From positions 124,238 to 188,237 of the forward strand of contig NZ_OLKL01000039.1 of the NCBI RefSeq assembly GCF_900291015.1: 64,000 nucleotides of DNA, given 5' to 3'. Below, in pieces: positions 20,510 through 29,315 of this stretch; the stretch's first letter is position 1; each line of letters begins with the position of its first letter. Both the position numbers and the translations under genes were made by a program. Source of the stretch: Pseudomonas persica (GTDB taxonomy: Bacteria; Pseudomonadota; Gammaproteobacteria; Pseudomonadales; Pseudomonadaceae). A model generated the notes under the pieces. The model was not told the origin of the DNA, ran no database searches, and worked only from the letters and a program-made list of their open reading frames with translations.

Positions 20510-21522
20510 TGAATAACCGAACCATGAAAGCACTAACCTTCAAACGCTATGGCAAGTCGCCCGACATCGGATTGGCCGACATTCCCCGCCCCACGTTAAA
20601 GGCCGACGAATTATTGGTACAGGTTCACGCTGCCGGCCTGAACCCGATCGACAACATGATTCCGACGGGGATGTTCAAGCCTGTATTGCATTTCCAGCTG
20701 CCAGCCACCCTGGGCAGCGATCTGGCCGGCATAGTGACCGAGGTTGGTAGTAACGTGACCCGCTTCAAGCCAGGCGATGCTGTCTTCGCCAGCATCTTCG
20801 ATCTTGGCACAGGGGCGATTGCCGAATTCGCGGTGGTACCGCAGAGCGCTGCCGCGATGAAACCGGCCAACATGAGCTTCGTACAGGCTGCGTCGATCCC
20901 GATGGTCGGCCTCACCTCATGGCAAGCGCTGAAGGAACGCGTCAATCTTCAGGCTGGGCAGAAGGTATTCATTCCTGCCGGGTCGGGCGGGATCGGCACG
21001 TTTGCAATTCAGCTGGCGAAACACCTTGGTGCAACGGTGGGAACCACCACCAGCACAGGCAACCTTGAACTGGTGCGCGCTCTGGGGGCAGACGAGGTTG
21101 TGGACTACAAGACCCAGGAATTCGAGACCGTGCTGCGCGGCTATGACGCAGTGCTCGGCACCGTAAGGGGCGACGCGATTGAAAAATCCATGTCCATCCT
21201 CAGACCGGGAAGCCAGATCGTCTCGCTCATCGGCCCGCTGGATGCTGCATTTGCCCGTACCAAACGGCTGAACGTCTTCCTGACCTTCGTATTCGGGCTG
21301 ATGAGCCGCAAGATCATGCGCCTGGCAAAGAAGCGGAACGTCAGATACTCGTTCCTTTTCGTCCACCCCGACGGCGCCCAACTCGCCGAAATCGGCAAAC
21401 TTCTGGAAGCTCAGCGAATTCAGCCGGTGATCGACCGGGTATTTCCGTTCGCGGACGCAAAAGGTGCGCTTGAGTACCTTGCGCAAGGACGTTCCAAGGG
21501 CAAGGTCGTGATCAAGATGTGA
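20506..21522 (+). CDS. NADP-dependent medium-chain oxidoreductase (quinone/enone reductase type)
   Basis: A 338-aa MDR protein without zinc ligands, likely reducing the double bond of enones or quinones. Seen are LGSDLAGIVTEVGSNVTRFK near 68 and the Rossmann motif PAGSGGIGTFAIQLAKHLGA near 158. The start may be 20506 or the ATG at 20524 (MKALTFKRYGK), the usual family start; no clear ribosome site separates them. It heads a run with SDR and Old Yellow Enzyme genes and lies divergent from HxlR beyond a hydrolase relic. Confidence 0.9.
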   Translation: MMNNRTMKALTFKRYGKSPDIGLADIPRPTLKADELLVQVHAAGLNPIDNMIPTGMFKPVLHFQLPATLGSDLAGIVTEVGSNVTRFKPGDAVFASIFDLGTGAIAEFAVVPQSAAAMKPANMSFVQAASIPMVGLTSWQALKERVNLQAGQKVFIPAGSGGIGTFAIQLAKHLGATVGTTTSTGNLELVRALGADEVVDYKTQEFETVLRGYDAVLGTVRGDAIEKSMSILRPGSQIVSLIGPLDAAFARTKRLNVFLTFVFGLMSRKIMRLAKKRNVRYSFLFVHPDGAQLAEIGKLLEAQRIQPVIDRVFPFADAKGALEYLAQGRSKGKVVIKM

Positions 21523-21567
21523 CTGCCGCCGTATTCCCCACCAAACCATCGACATGAAGGTAACCCC

Positions 21568-22356
21568 ATGATCACACGTCCGACCGTACTCATTACCGGT
21601 GCCTCCAGCGGCATTGGCGCCACCTACGCCGAGCGTTTCGCCCGTCGTGGCCATGATCTCATCCTTGTTGCGCGCGACAAATCGCGCATGGAGCAGCTGG
21701 CCTTGCGCTTGCGCAAGGAAAGCACTGTGGCCGTTGAGGTGCTGCCCGCCGACCTGACCCGCTCGGCAGACCTGTGCGTACTTGAAAATCGACTGCGCGA
21801 TGACGCTGATATCGGCGTCTTGATCAACAATGCGGGGATGGCCCAATCGGGTGGTTTCCTGGACCAATCCGCCGAAGCCATTGATCGCCTTGTCACGCTC
21901 AACACCACCGCCCTGACGCGGCTCGCTGCTGCGATCGCGCCGCGCCTCGCGCAGTCAGGCACGGGGGCGATCGTCAACGTGGGTTCTGTGGTGGGTTTTG
22001 CGCCCGAGTTCGGCATGTCCATCTATGGCGCTACCAAAGCCTTCGTGCTGTTTCTGTCACAGGGCCTGAGCCTGGAGCTGTCACCCAAAGGCGTATACGT
22101 GCAAGCGGTGCTGCCGGCAGCGACCCGCACCGAGATTTGGGCGCGTGCCGGCATTGACGTCAACACACTCCCCGAGCTGATGGAGGTCGGTGAGCTGGTC
22201 GATGCGGCACTCGTCGGCTTCGACCGTCGCGAGTTGGTAACCATCCCGCCGCTTCACGATGCTGAGCGCTGGAATGCGCTGGAAGGTGCGCGTCAAGGGC
22301 TGTTGTCTGACATTCGACAAACCCACGCGGCTGAACGATACCAGCTACAACCTTGA
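21568..22356 (+). CDS. Short-chain dehydrogenase/reductase
   Basis: A 262-aa classical SDR. The cofactor motif is TGASSGIGATYAERFARRG (about 11-29) and the active site is SVVGFAPEFGMSIYGATKAF, with Ser, Tyr and Lys (Tyr-Gly-Ala-Thr-Lys). GAAGG lies 8 nt before the ATG. It is 45 nt after the MDR gene and 48 nt before the OYE gene, so one transcript is likely. The substrate is unknown; the company suggests carbonyl reduction. Confidence 0.92.
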   Translation: MITRPTVLITGASSGIGATYAERFARRGHDLILVARDKSRMEQLALRLRKESTVAVEVLPADLTRSADLCVLENRLRDDADIGVLINNAGMAQSGGFLDQSAEAIDRLVTLNTTALTRLAAAIAPRLAQSGTGAIVNVGSVVGFAPEFGMSIYGATKAFVLFLSQGLSLELSPKGVYVQAVLPAATRTEIWARAGIDVNTLPELMEVGELVDAALVGFDRRELVTIPPLHDAERWNALEGARQGLLSDIRQTHAAERYQLQP

Positions 22357-22404
22357 GCGCGTGATGCTCTAGGAACGATCGAATCCAACACCAAGGAAAC
22401 GTCC

Positions 22405-23472
22405 ATGAACAACCGCTTGTTCACCCCTGCCCAGCTCGGCAACCTCACGCTGAAGAACCGCATTGTCATGGCGCCACTGACCCGCAGCCGCGCGATCGGC
22501 AACCTGCCCAATGAACTGATGGCAGAGTACTACCGCCTTCGGGCGGACGCCGGACTGATTATTACCGAAGGCACCTCTCCATCACCCAATGGCCTGGGTT
22601 ACCCACGCATTCCTGGCCTGTTCAACGAAGAGCAAGTGCACAGCTGGCGAAGAGTGACCGATGGTGTCCATCAGGCCGGTGGAAGGATTTTTGTGCAATT
22701 GATGCACACCGGGCGGGTCAGCCACCCTGCGAACCTGCCGGCAGGCGCTCGCATCCTGGCACCCTCGGCGATCGCCGCTCCCGGCGAGATGTGGACCGAC
22801 GCTGAAGGAATGCAGCCGCATCCTGCCCCACACGCAATGAGCGAGGCGGACATTGCCCAGAGCATCGCCGAATATGCAGCCTCGGCCAAACTGGCGATAC
22901 AGGCTGGTTTCGATGGCGTCGAGCTGCATGCAGCCAATGGCTACCTGATCGACCAATTCCTCAATACCGCATCCAACCAGCGTGATGATCGCTGGGGAGG
23001 CTCGCTCGAAAACCGCATCCGCTTCGCGGTCGAAGTTGCCAGGGCAACTGTCGCCGCCATTGGCGCGCAGCGGGTTGGCATGCGTATCTCGCCGTATGGA
23101 GTGTTCAATGGCCAGCTGCCGGATGCCGATATGGACGCGATGTACCTGCATTTGATCGAGGACTTGAATGCGCTCGGCCTACTCTATATTCACATCGTCG
23201 ATCACAGCGCCATGGGGGCGCCGGAAGTCAGCGCCGAATTGAAATCCGCTATCCGTGCCGCATTCAACGGCCAATACATACTCTCCGGTGGCTACGATGT
23301 CGCCCGTGCCAATGCGGATCTCGACGCACAGCGTGGCGACCTGGTTGCGTTCGGTCGTCCATTCATCTCGAACCCAGACCTGGTCACCAAGCTGGCGTCG
23401 GGACAGAACTTGGTAGCACCTGATAGCTCGACCTTTTACACCCCTGGAGAAAAGGGCTACACCGATTATTGA
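22405..23472 (+). CDS. Old Yellow Enzyme family alkene reductase (NemA-like)
   Basis: FMN enzyme reducing activated C=C bonds, maleimides, nitro esters and similar compounds with NAD(P)H. The 355 aa show the start LFTPAQLGNLTLKNRIVMAP, the substrate-binding His/Asn in ELHAANGYLIDQFLN (about 181) and FGRPFISNPDLV near the FMN phosphate site at the end. AAGGAAA lies 7 nt before the ATG. It is the last gene of the MDR-SDR-OYE run. Electrophile-responsive HxlR or TetR control is common for such genes, which fits the HxlR upstream. Confidence 0.93.
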   Translation: MNNRLFTPAQLGNLTLKNRIVMAPLTRSRAIGNLPNELMAEYYRLRADAGLIITEGTSPSPNGLGYPRIPGLFNEEQVHSWRRVTDGVHQAGGRIFVQLMHTGRVSHPANLPAGARILAPSAIAAPGEMWTDAEGMQPHPAPHAMSEADIAQSIAEYAASAKLAIQAGFDGVELHAANGYLIDQFLNTASNQRDDRWGGSLENRIRFAVEVARATVAAIGAQRVGMRISPYGVFNGQLPDADMDAMYLHLIEDLNALGLLYIHIVDHSAMGAPEVSAELKSAIRAAFNGQYILSGGYDVARANADLDAQRGDLVAFGRPFISNPDLVTKLASGQNLVAPDSSTFYTPGEKGYTDY

Positions 23473-23616
23473 CCTCTGGCGTCCCTTCCAGCAGTGCCAT
23501 ATTGAGCGACGGGGGACCAGGTCACCGGCCCATGGCTGCCGTTCGGAAAGGTAAGCCTGTACCCTCTCCGGTTCAACTGAACGCCGCTATGCGCAGAAAT
23601 TCTCGGTCTTTGTCTG

Positions 23617-24963
23617 CTAATGGCGATTGATGTCGCAGTAACTTGGTCCCCCAAATGCAACACCAACACGCTCCTCATCGATTTCCTCCATGCTCAACTG
23701 CGAGGTCTCGCGCAACATCAACGAGCATATCGCCACCAAGGCCAATGCCCCCGTGCCATACAATGCCACCCCCAGCGGGTTGTGCTCGGTGAGGATAAGA
23801 ATCGCCGTGGCGATACTCGATGCCGTCCCCCCGCCCAGCGCCGCGCCGATCTGGTAGCTGGCCGAGATTCCCGAGTAGCGCATGCTGCGCGGGAACTGCT
23901 CGCCCAGAAACGCCGGGATCGGCCCTTGGGTCGCGCCCATCAGCAAGCCGGTCAGGCTGTAGGCGAACAGGGCGATGCCAAAGCTCTTCATGCCGACCAG
24001 TTCGAAGAAGGCGAACAGCCCGAGCGCCATGACCACGGCACCGAACACCATCACCGTGCGCCGACCCAGGCGGTCGGACAGGTAGCCGAACAGCGGTGCG
24101 GAGAACACGATGGCGATCGACAACGTCAGGTCGAACATCAACGCCTCGGTGCTGCCATAACCTACCTGGGTGGCATAGGTCAGGAAGAACGTGCTGCCAA
24201 TGTAGGCAATGGTGCAATAGCCAAAGGCGATGCCGGTGCACAACAGCAGCTGCCGTGGACGCTGGCGCAGGGCCTGGGCCAGCGGCGGGCGTACCGGCTT
24301 GACCGCAGGGGCGGCAACGGGGGCTGGAGACTTGAGGCGGGCGTACAGGCCGATCAGCACCAGGGTGCCGCCGAGCCAGAACGGGATGCGCCAAGCAAAG
24401 TCCACCAGGTTGTCGTCGAAGGCGGCACTGACGATGGCGAAGACCGCCGCGCCGAAGATGCCGCCAACACCGATACCCATGCTCGTGAAGCTACCCCATA
24501 GGCCTCGCCGGCCCGGCGGCGCAGACTCGATGCCGAACAGCGCGGCACCGCCCCACTCCCCGCCCGCGGCGAAGCCCTGGACCAGGCGCAGCAGCACCAG
24601 CAGGATCGGCGCGGCCACACCGATGCTAGCGTGAGTTGGCAAGCAACCGATGAGAAAGGTGCTCAGGCCCATAAGCAGCAAGGTCGCGACCAGCACTTTC
24701 TGCCGGCCGATACGGTCGCCGAAGTGACCGAACACCAGCCCGCCCAACGGCCGGGCGAAGAAACCGGCGCCAAAAGCGCTGAACGCCACCAGGGTAGCGG
24801 TCAGGTGGTCCATCTGGGGAAAGAACACCTGGGGAAACACCAGCGCGGCGGCGGTGCCATAGATGATGAAATCGTAGAATTCCAGCGCCGTGCCCATGCC
24901 GGAAACACAGAAGGTCCGGAAGGCGGAGCGCGATGACGCAGGTTGGGAATGATCCGCATGCAT
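23617..24963 (-). CDS. MFS transporter, metabolite:H+ symporter (MHS) type
   Basis: A 448-aa inner-membrane carrier with about 12 helices. The MHS signature is clear: GTALEFYDFIIYGTAAALVF near residue 23, then RPLGGLVFGHFGDRIGRQ near 72 and LRLVQGFAAGGEWGGAALF near 126. The substrate is probably an organic acid or zwitterion; it cannot be named. It lies 57 nt after the acyltransferase-like gene on the same strand, so the two probably form an operon and the carrier may bring in or export that enzyme's substrate or product. An AACAACAACAA run overlaps the start codon. Confidence 0.88.
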   Translation of the reverse strand: MHADHSQPASSRSAFRTFCVSGMGTALEFYDFIIYGTAAALVFPQVFFPQMDHLTATLVAFSAFGAGFFARPLGGLVFGHFGDRIGRQKVLVATLLLMGLSTFLIGCLPTHASIGVAAPILLVLLRLVQGFAAGGEWGGAALFGIESAPPGRRGLWGSFTSMGIGVGGIFGAAVFAIVSAAFDDNLVDFAWRIPFWLGGTLVLIGLYARLKSPAPVAAPAVKPVRPPLAQALRQRPRQLLLCTGIAFGYCTIAYIGSTFFLTYATQVGYGSTEALMFDLTLSIAIVFSAPLFGYLSDRLGRRTVMVFGAVVMALGLFAFFELVGMKSFGIALFAYSLTGLLMGATQGPIPAFLGEQFPRSMRYSGISASYQIGAALGGGTASSIATAILILTEHNPLGVALYGTGALALVAICSLMLRETSQLSMEEIDEERVGVAFGGPSYCDINRH

Positions 24964-24973
24964 TGTTGTTGTT
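24963..24973 (-). promoter_or_regulatory. Crc/Hfq-type motif at the MHS transporter start
   Basis: AACAACAACAA on the coding strand runs into the A of the ATG and fits AANAANAA. There is no good Shine-Dalgarno, so this run covers the ribosome-binding region. Confidence 0.6.
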
Positions 24974-25020
24974 CTCGTTCAGCGGGTGCCGCCGGCTACG
25001 GCTGGCGGCACCGGGTTGGC

Positions 25021-26091
25021 TCAGAAGGTTTCGAACCCGGCCTTGGCCAGTTGCAGTGGCGTGCCCGCCACGTATTCCAGCAGGCAACGTTCGGTGTCGA
25101 TGCCCACGCTCAGCAGGGTTTCCCAGCGCTCGGTGTCGGGCATGGCCATGTCCGGGTGGAAGCAGATCGGCGCGCTGTCGCCTTGGGCACCGCACATGGC
25201 TTCGGCGCGGGCACGCAGGTCGGCGCTGCCCATCTGGCCGATCACCTGCTCCAAGTGGCCCAGACGGCATTGGGTGTCAGCGCGGTCGGCCACCTGCTCG
25301 CCCTGGCTCAGGTGCGGGTCGAGGAAGTGGTTGGTGTGCAGCAGCCAGCCGTCTTCGCGCGGCAGCACCAGCGCGGTGCGCTCAGGGCTCAGCTCGATGC
25401 TGACCGCGCGCGGGCTGCTGTCCTCGCGGGAGAACACGGTCAGCACGGTGGAGGCACTGACCCGTGCCGAACGCGCAAGCTCTACGGCGCCTTCGACGCT
25501 GCTGGCTTCCTCCAGCAGACGACGGGCGATGGCATGCACTGGTACGCCGCCGCTGTCGTTGTCGCTGACGTGGTGGAGGATGTTGAAGTGAAGGCCCAGG
25601 CCGGCACTGTTCACGCCCAGCTTGGCCAAAATGCCGAACTCGCTGAATAGCTTGACGTGCATGCCACGCTCGGTGTGCAGCGCCAGCATCAGGCCATGGG
25701 GGCAGAGGCTGTCGTGCCAGTCCCAGGTTTGCAAGGTCTGCGGTGCGCGCGGACCGCGCGGGGCGTGCACGGTGGTCGAACATTCGCTATGGCGGGTGCG
25801 TGCCGCCAGCACTTCGGTGCGGGCATTCAGGCTCGCCAATTGCCACAGTGGCAGGCCGGCGCCGCTGGCCATGCCGATCAGTTCTCCGGCCAGGTCCGGG
25901 CTCCAGGCCTCCAGCGCGGCCAGGCTGTTTTCGCCGATGCGCTGCGCTTCGCGCAGGCTTACGCCGACCCGCGGGAAGAAGTCCAGGTACAGCTCGGTGG
26001 TGGTGCGGATCTGCTCGGCGAAGCGTTCGCCGATCTGGCGACCCCGTTCGAGGGGGTTGCGGACATCGGTGACTAAGGTGTGGATCTTCAC
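25021..26091 (-). CDS. Acyl-CoA:6-aminopenicillanate acyltransferase-like protein (C45 family)
   Basis: A 356-aa Ntn-hydrolase-fold protein related to isopenicillin N acyltransferase. The likely nucleophile is Cys in HSECSTT (about 104), the site of self-processing in this family, preceded by SLNARTEVL. GLHFNILHH and LHTNHFLDPHLSQGE are also family segments. Bacterial members act on amides or acylated amines; the true substrate is unknown. The GTG start at 26091 (VKIHTLVTDVRN) has AGGAG 8 nt upstream and removes a 34-residue unrelated lead from the longest frame. It is followed by an MHS transporter and preceded by a LysR gene on the same strand 180 nt away. Confidence 0.82.
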   Translation of the reverse strand: MKIHTLVTDVRNPLERGRQIGERFAEQIRTTTELYLDFFPRVGVSLREAQRIGENSLAALEAWSPDLAGELIGMASGAGLPLWQLASLNARTEVLAARTRHSECSTTVHAPRGPRAPQTLQTWDWHDSLCPHGLMLALHTERGMHVKLFSEFGILAKLGVNSAGLGLHFNILHHVSDNDSGGVPVHAIARRLLEEASSVEGAVELARSARVSASTVLTVFSREDSSPRAVSIELSPERTALVLPREDGWLLHTNHFLDPHLSQGEQVADRADTQCRLGHLEQVIGQMGSADLRARAEAMCGAQGDSAPICFHPDMAMPDTERWETLLSVGIDTERCLLEYVAGTPLQLAKAGFETF

Positions 26092-26271
26092 TGCGGGAAC
26101 TCCTGGTACAGCGGGCTCAAGGCATCGTTGCTGTTCTGGAAAGAGTGGGGCCGCATCGCAATCGGGCGCGAAGCGGCCGCTGGATTCAGGCAAACCACCG
26201 TTAGCCTAGCGACCCATCCCCCGCCGATCATCGCCACACTCCGCACAACTTTTGTGCCCAAACGGAAAAAC

Positions 26272-27201
26272 TCAGCCCCGTACGCCCGCCTCCAGGCCCT
26301 GCCCCCGCAGGTGTTCGTGCAACAGGGCGATGAAGGTCTGCACCTTACGCGTGTTGCGCCGGTGCGGCAGGTACAGCACGTGCACCCAGGGCCCGAATGC
26401 GCTCAGCGCGCGCCAGTAGTCAGGCATCACCTCTACCAGTTGCCCCTTGGCCAGGTACGGCGCGGCGCTCCACGTGGGCACGAACTGCAAGCCCTGGCCA
26501 TCGAGCAGGCAGGCCAGTAAAAAATCGAAGTTGTCGCTCACCAACCGAGGCGTGGGCTGGCGTACGCGCAGCGCCTGGCCGTCGCGCTCGATCCACCAGA
26601 AGCTGCGGTTGAGCAGCGGATGGCGCAGCAACAGCCAGTCGTGCTGGGCGTAGTTTTCCAGGGTGATCGAGTCGCCTCGCCGGGCCAGGTAGTCGGGGCT
26701 CGCGCAGAGGATCACGCGGTTCTCGATCAACGGCTGGGCGATCAACTCGGGCTGGTCGGTGGGGCCGTCGCGCAGCGACAGGTCGTAGCCGCCGTCGATC
26801 AAATCATCATTGGCGTCGTTGAGGTTCACCTCCAGACGCACCTGCGGGTGTTCGCGCATGAAGCGGCAACACACCTGGTTGAGAAACGCCGGGCCGAACG
26901 ATGGCGGTGCGGTGATGCGCAAGGTGCCGCGCAGCTCATGCTGCAACTGCTCCACTTCTTCGGTCACCAATTGCAGGTGCATCAGCGCCTGGCGAGCACC
27001 TTCCAGGTACAGCGTGCCCGCTTCGGTGAGTGCCATGCGCCGCGTGGTGCGCTCGAACAGGCGCACGCCCAGCTCGGTCTCCAGGTGCGCGATGGCCTTG
27101 GTGATCGCCGAGGGGGTCTTGCCCAATTGCTCGGCCGCACGGCTGAAGCTGCCGTGTTCGGCGGCGGCGACGAAGATGGTCAGGGCCGTCATTTTATCCA
27201 T
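26272..27201 (-). CDS. LysR-family transcriptional regulator
   Basis: A 309-aa LysR protein. The helix-turn-helix is FSRAAEQLGKTPSAITKAIA (about 20-39), followed by the effector domain (RGTLRITAPPSFGPAFLNQV onward). The ATG at 27201 is used; AGGAAG lies 6 nt upstream and the residues before it do not look like LysR. It is divergent from the exported amidohydrolase (244-nt gap) and upstream of the acyltransferase-MHS pair, so it could control either side. Confidence 0.93.
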   Translation of the reverse strand: MDKMTALTIFVAAAEHGSFSRAAEQLGKTPSAITKAIAHLETELGVRLFERTTRRMALTEAGTLYLEGARQALMHLQLVTEEVEQLQHELRGTLRITAPPSFGPAFLNQVCCRFMREHPQVRLEVNLNDANDDLIDGGYDLSLRDGPTDQPELIAQPLIENRVILCASPDYLARRGDSITLENYAQHDWLLLRHPLLNRSFWWIERDGQALRVRQPTPRLVSDNFDFLLACLLDGQGLQFVPTWSAAPYLAKGQLVEVMPDYWRALSAFGPWVHVLYLPHRRNTRKVQTFIALLHEHLRGQGLEAGVRG

Positions 27202-27426
27202 GGTTTTCTTCCTGTTCGGCACAAACGGGGCGATGCGCGGCGCGGGTAAGCGTGCGCGCCTTTTTATCAAGCCCGTAATTACCGCGTATTTGAATAGGCA
27301 CTGGAATGGGGGCGGCTTGCAGCACGGCAATCATAGGCGACGGATTATTTCCCCAGGGCGAAAAAAGTTGTGCCTGCTTGCGCATTTTTCCAACTGCGTG
27401 CCTTGGCTAGGCTGCCGCTCCAACAC

Positions 27427-27434
27427 AACAAGAA
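27427..27434 (+). promoter_or_regulatory. Crc/Hfq-type motif before the amidohydrolase
   Basis: AACAAGAA fits AANAANAA and ends 11 nt before the ATG, next to the ACGAGG ribosome site. Confidence 0.6.
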
Positions 27435-27445
27435 CGAGGCATCGA

Positions 27446-29167
27446 ATGAAGCAGCTCCTGAAGATGGCGATCAGCGCGGGCCTTGCCTGCACCGCCCTGC
27501 CGAGTGTTGCGGCAGTGGACTTGATCCTGCACAACGCCAAGGTCTACACCGCCGAGCCAGGCCAGCCATTGCAGCAGGCCGTGGCAGTCGAAGGCGAGAA
27601 GATCGTGGCGGTGGGATCCGACCAGGCCGTGCTAAGCCTGAAAGGCGACAGTACGCAGGTGATCGACCTGGGCGGCAAAGTGCTGATGCCTGGCATGCTC
27701 GATTCCCACTCCCATGCCATCAAGGGCGGCCTGCAACTGGAGCTGGCCAACCTGGCTGGCGAAGAAGTCCCCCTCGATGAACTGGAGCGGCGCCTGCATC
27801 AGTGGCGCAAGGACGGCAAGGCCGTGCGTGGCGAGTTCCTCAGCGTCGGTGGCGTGCCCGGCACCTACTGGGACGACATTCCCGCCCTGGAGCAGCGCTT
27901 CAACCACGGTGAGTGGGCCGACCAGCCGATCCTCTTCGCCGCCAATGACATGCACACCGGCTGGGCCAACCAGGCCATGCTCAAACGCGCTGGCATCGAC
28001 GCCAAGACCATCGCGGCCCTGCCCGCCGAGGCGCGCAATACCGTCGGCCAGCATAAGGACGGCACCCCGAACGGCTTCCTCGCCGATGCCAGCTACTACC
28101 CGGTGACCGACCTGCTGCCACCGCTGTCCCACGACACCTTGATGACCGCTGGGCGCATGGCCCTGGATTACTACAAGCAACTGGGCATCACCGGCTGGAT
28201 GGACCCGCTGGCCAACGAACTGCCGGGCGCCGACGTGAAGAACAACGCGCTCGGCGTGCTGCCGGTCTACAAGAACCTTTCCGAGCGCGGCGAGCTGACC
28301 GCCCACGTCGCGGCGCTGCTGATGGCCGACTCCAAGGCCCGCCCCGCCGACCTCGACGAACTGGACAAAGTACGCCAACAATTCCTCGGCGTGCGCAACC
28401 TCACCCTGCCGGGCATCAAGGTGTTCGCCGACGGCGTGGCCGAGGCGCCGGCGCAGACCGCGGCGATGCTCGATCCCTACAAGAACTCCGGGCAGAACGG
28501 CGAGCTGCTGCTTGACCCGAAACACTTCGGCGAGCTGGTCAGTGCCGCCGATGCCCGCGGCTGGCTGGTGCACGTGCACGCGATTGGCGACCGCGCCGTA
28601 CGCGAAGCGCTCAATGGCATCGAGCAGGCCCGGCGTGATCGCCACAGTGGCATCCCCCACTCCATCACCCACTTGCAGATGGTCAGCCCCAAGGAATATG
28701 CCCGCTTCAAGCACCTCGACGTGATCGCCGCGATGCAGCTGTACTGGGCCAGTGCCGACGAGTCCAACATCGACCTGGTCAAGCCCTACGTGAATGCCAT
28801 GGCCTTCATGCACACCTTCCCGGCCCATTCGCTGCTCAAGCATGGCGCGACCATCTCTGGCGCCAGCGACTGGCCGATCACCACCCCGGAGCCGTGGAAA
28901 GCGATCTACCAGGCCGTCAGCCGCAAAGGGCCCAAAGGTGTGCTCAACGCCGACGAGGCCATTGACCGCCAAGTGATGTTCCAGGCCTACACCCTCAACT
29001 CCGCCCGGGCCATGCGCCTGGAACAGCAGGTCGGCTCGCTGAAGGTCGGCAAGCAGGCCGACATGATCGTCCTCGACCGCGACGTGTTCACCGTCGAGCC
29101 AGAGGCGCTGCGCGATACGCAAGTGCTGCAGACCTGGTTTGCCGGCAAGCAGATCTACGCGCGCTGA
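27446..29167 (+). CDS. Exported amidohydrolase (YtcJ type)
   Basis: A 573-aa metal-dependent hydrolase. A signal peptide is likely (MKQLLKMAISAGLACTALPS, cut after VAA). The fold marks are VLMPGMLDSHSHAIKGG (metal His pair near 90), VHVHAIGDRAVREALNGIE and SGASDWPITTPEPW (metal Asp). YtcJ-type enzymes hydrolyse amide or imide bonds; the substrate is not known here. Export to the periplasm and a porin gene 148 nt downstream suggest that an outside compound is taken in and cleaved. The start has ACGAGG and a Crc-type motif upstream. Confidence 0.9.
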   Translation: MKQLLKMAISAGLACTALPSVAAVDLILHNAKVYTAEPGQPLQQAVAVEGEKIVAVGSDQAVLSLKGDSTQVIDLGGKVLMPGMLDSHSHAIKGGLQLELANLAGEEVPLDELERRLHQWRKDGKAVRGEFLSVGGVPGTYWDDIPALEQRFNHGEWADQPILFAANDMHTGWANQAMLKRAGIDAKTIAALPAEARNTVGQHKDGTPNGFLADASYYPVTDLLPPLSHDTLMTAGRMALDYYKQLGITGWMDPLANELPGADVKNNALGVLPVYKNLSERGELTAHVAALLMADSKARPADLDELDKVRQQFLGVRNLTLPGIKVFADGVAEAPAQTAAMLDPYKNSGQNGELLLDPKHFGELVSAADARGWLVHVHAIGDRAVREALNGIEQARRDRHSGIPHSITHLQMVSPKEYARFKHLDVIAAMQLYWASADESNIDLVKPYVNAMAFMHTFPAHSLLKHGATISGASDWPITTPEPWKAIYQAVSRKGPKGVLNADEAIDRQVMFQAYTLNSARAMRLEQQVGSLKVGKQADMIVLDRDVFTVEPEALRDTQVLQTWFAGKQIYAR

Positions 29168-29203
29168 GGCGGCGCCTGCCTATGCCCACCGATGCAGCGC
29201 AAC

Positions 29204-29262
29204 GCGGGTAACCCCGCTCCCACAGCAATAGCGCCGAACCCTGTGGGAGCGGGCTTGCCCGC
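29204..29262. repeat. REP inverted pair
   Basis: Arms 29204-29225 and 29241-29262 are inverted with two mismatches and hold the GCTCCCACAG core. Only 15 nt separate them. They lie between the amidohydrolase and porin genes. Confidence 0.8.
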
Positions 29263-29291
29263 GAAGAGGCCGGCCCTGACGCACCGCTCAC

Positions 29292-29302
29292 AACAACAAG
29301 AA
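29292..29302 (+). promoter_or_regulatory. Crc/Hfq-type motif before the TorF-like porin
   Basis: AACAACAAGAA contains two overlapping AANAANAA units and ends 13 nt before the ATG. Confidence 0.65.
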
Positions 29303-29315
29303 TGGAAAGCATCGA

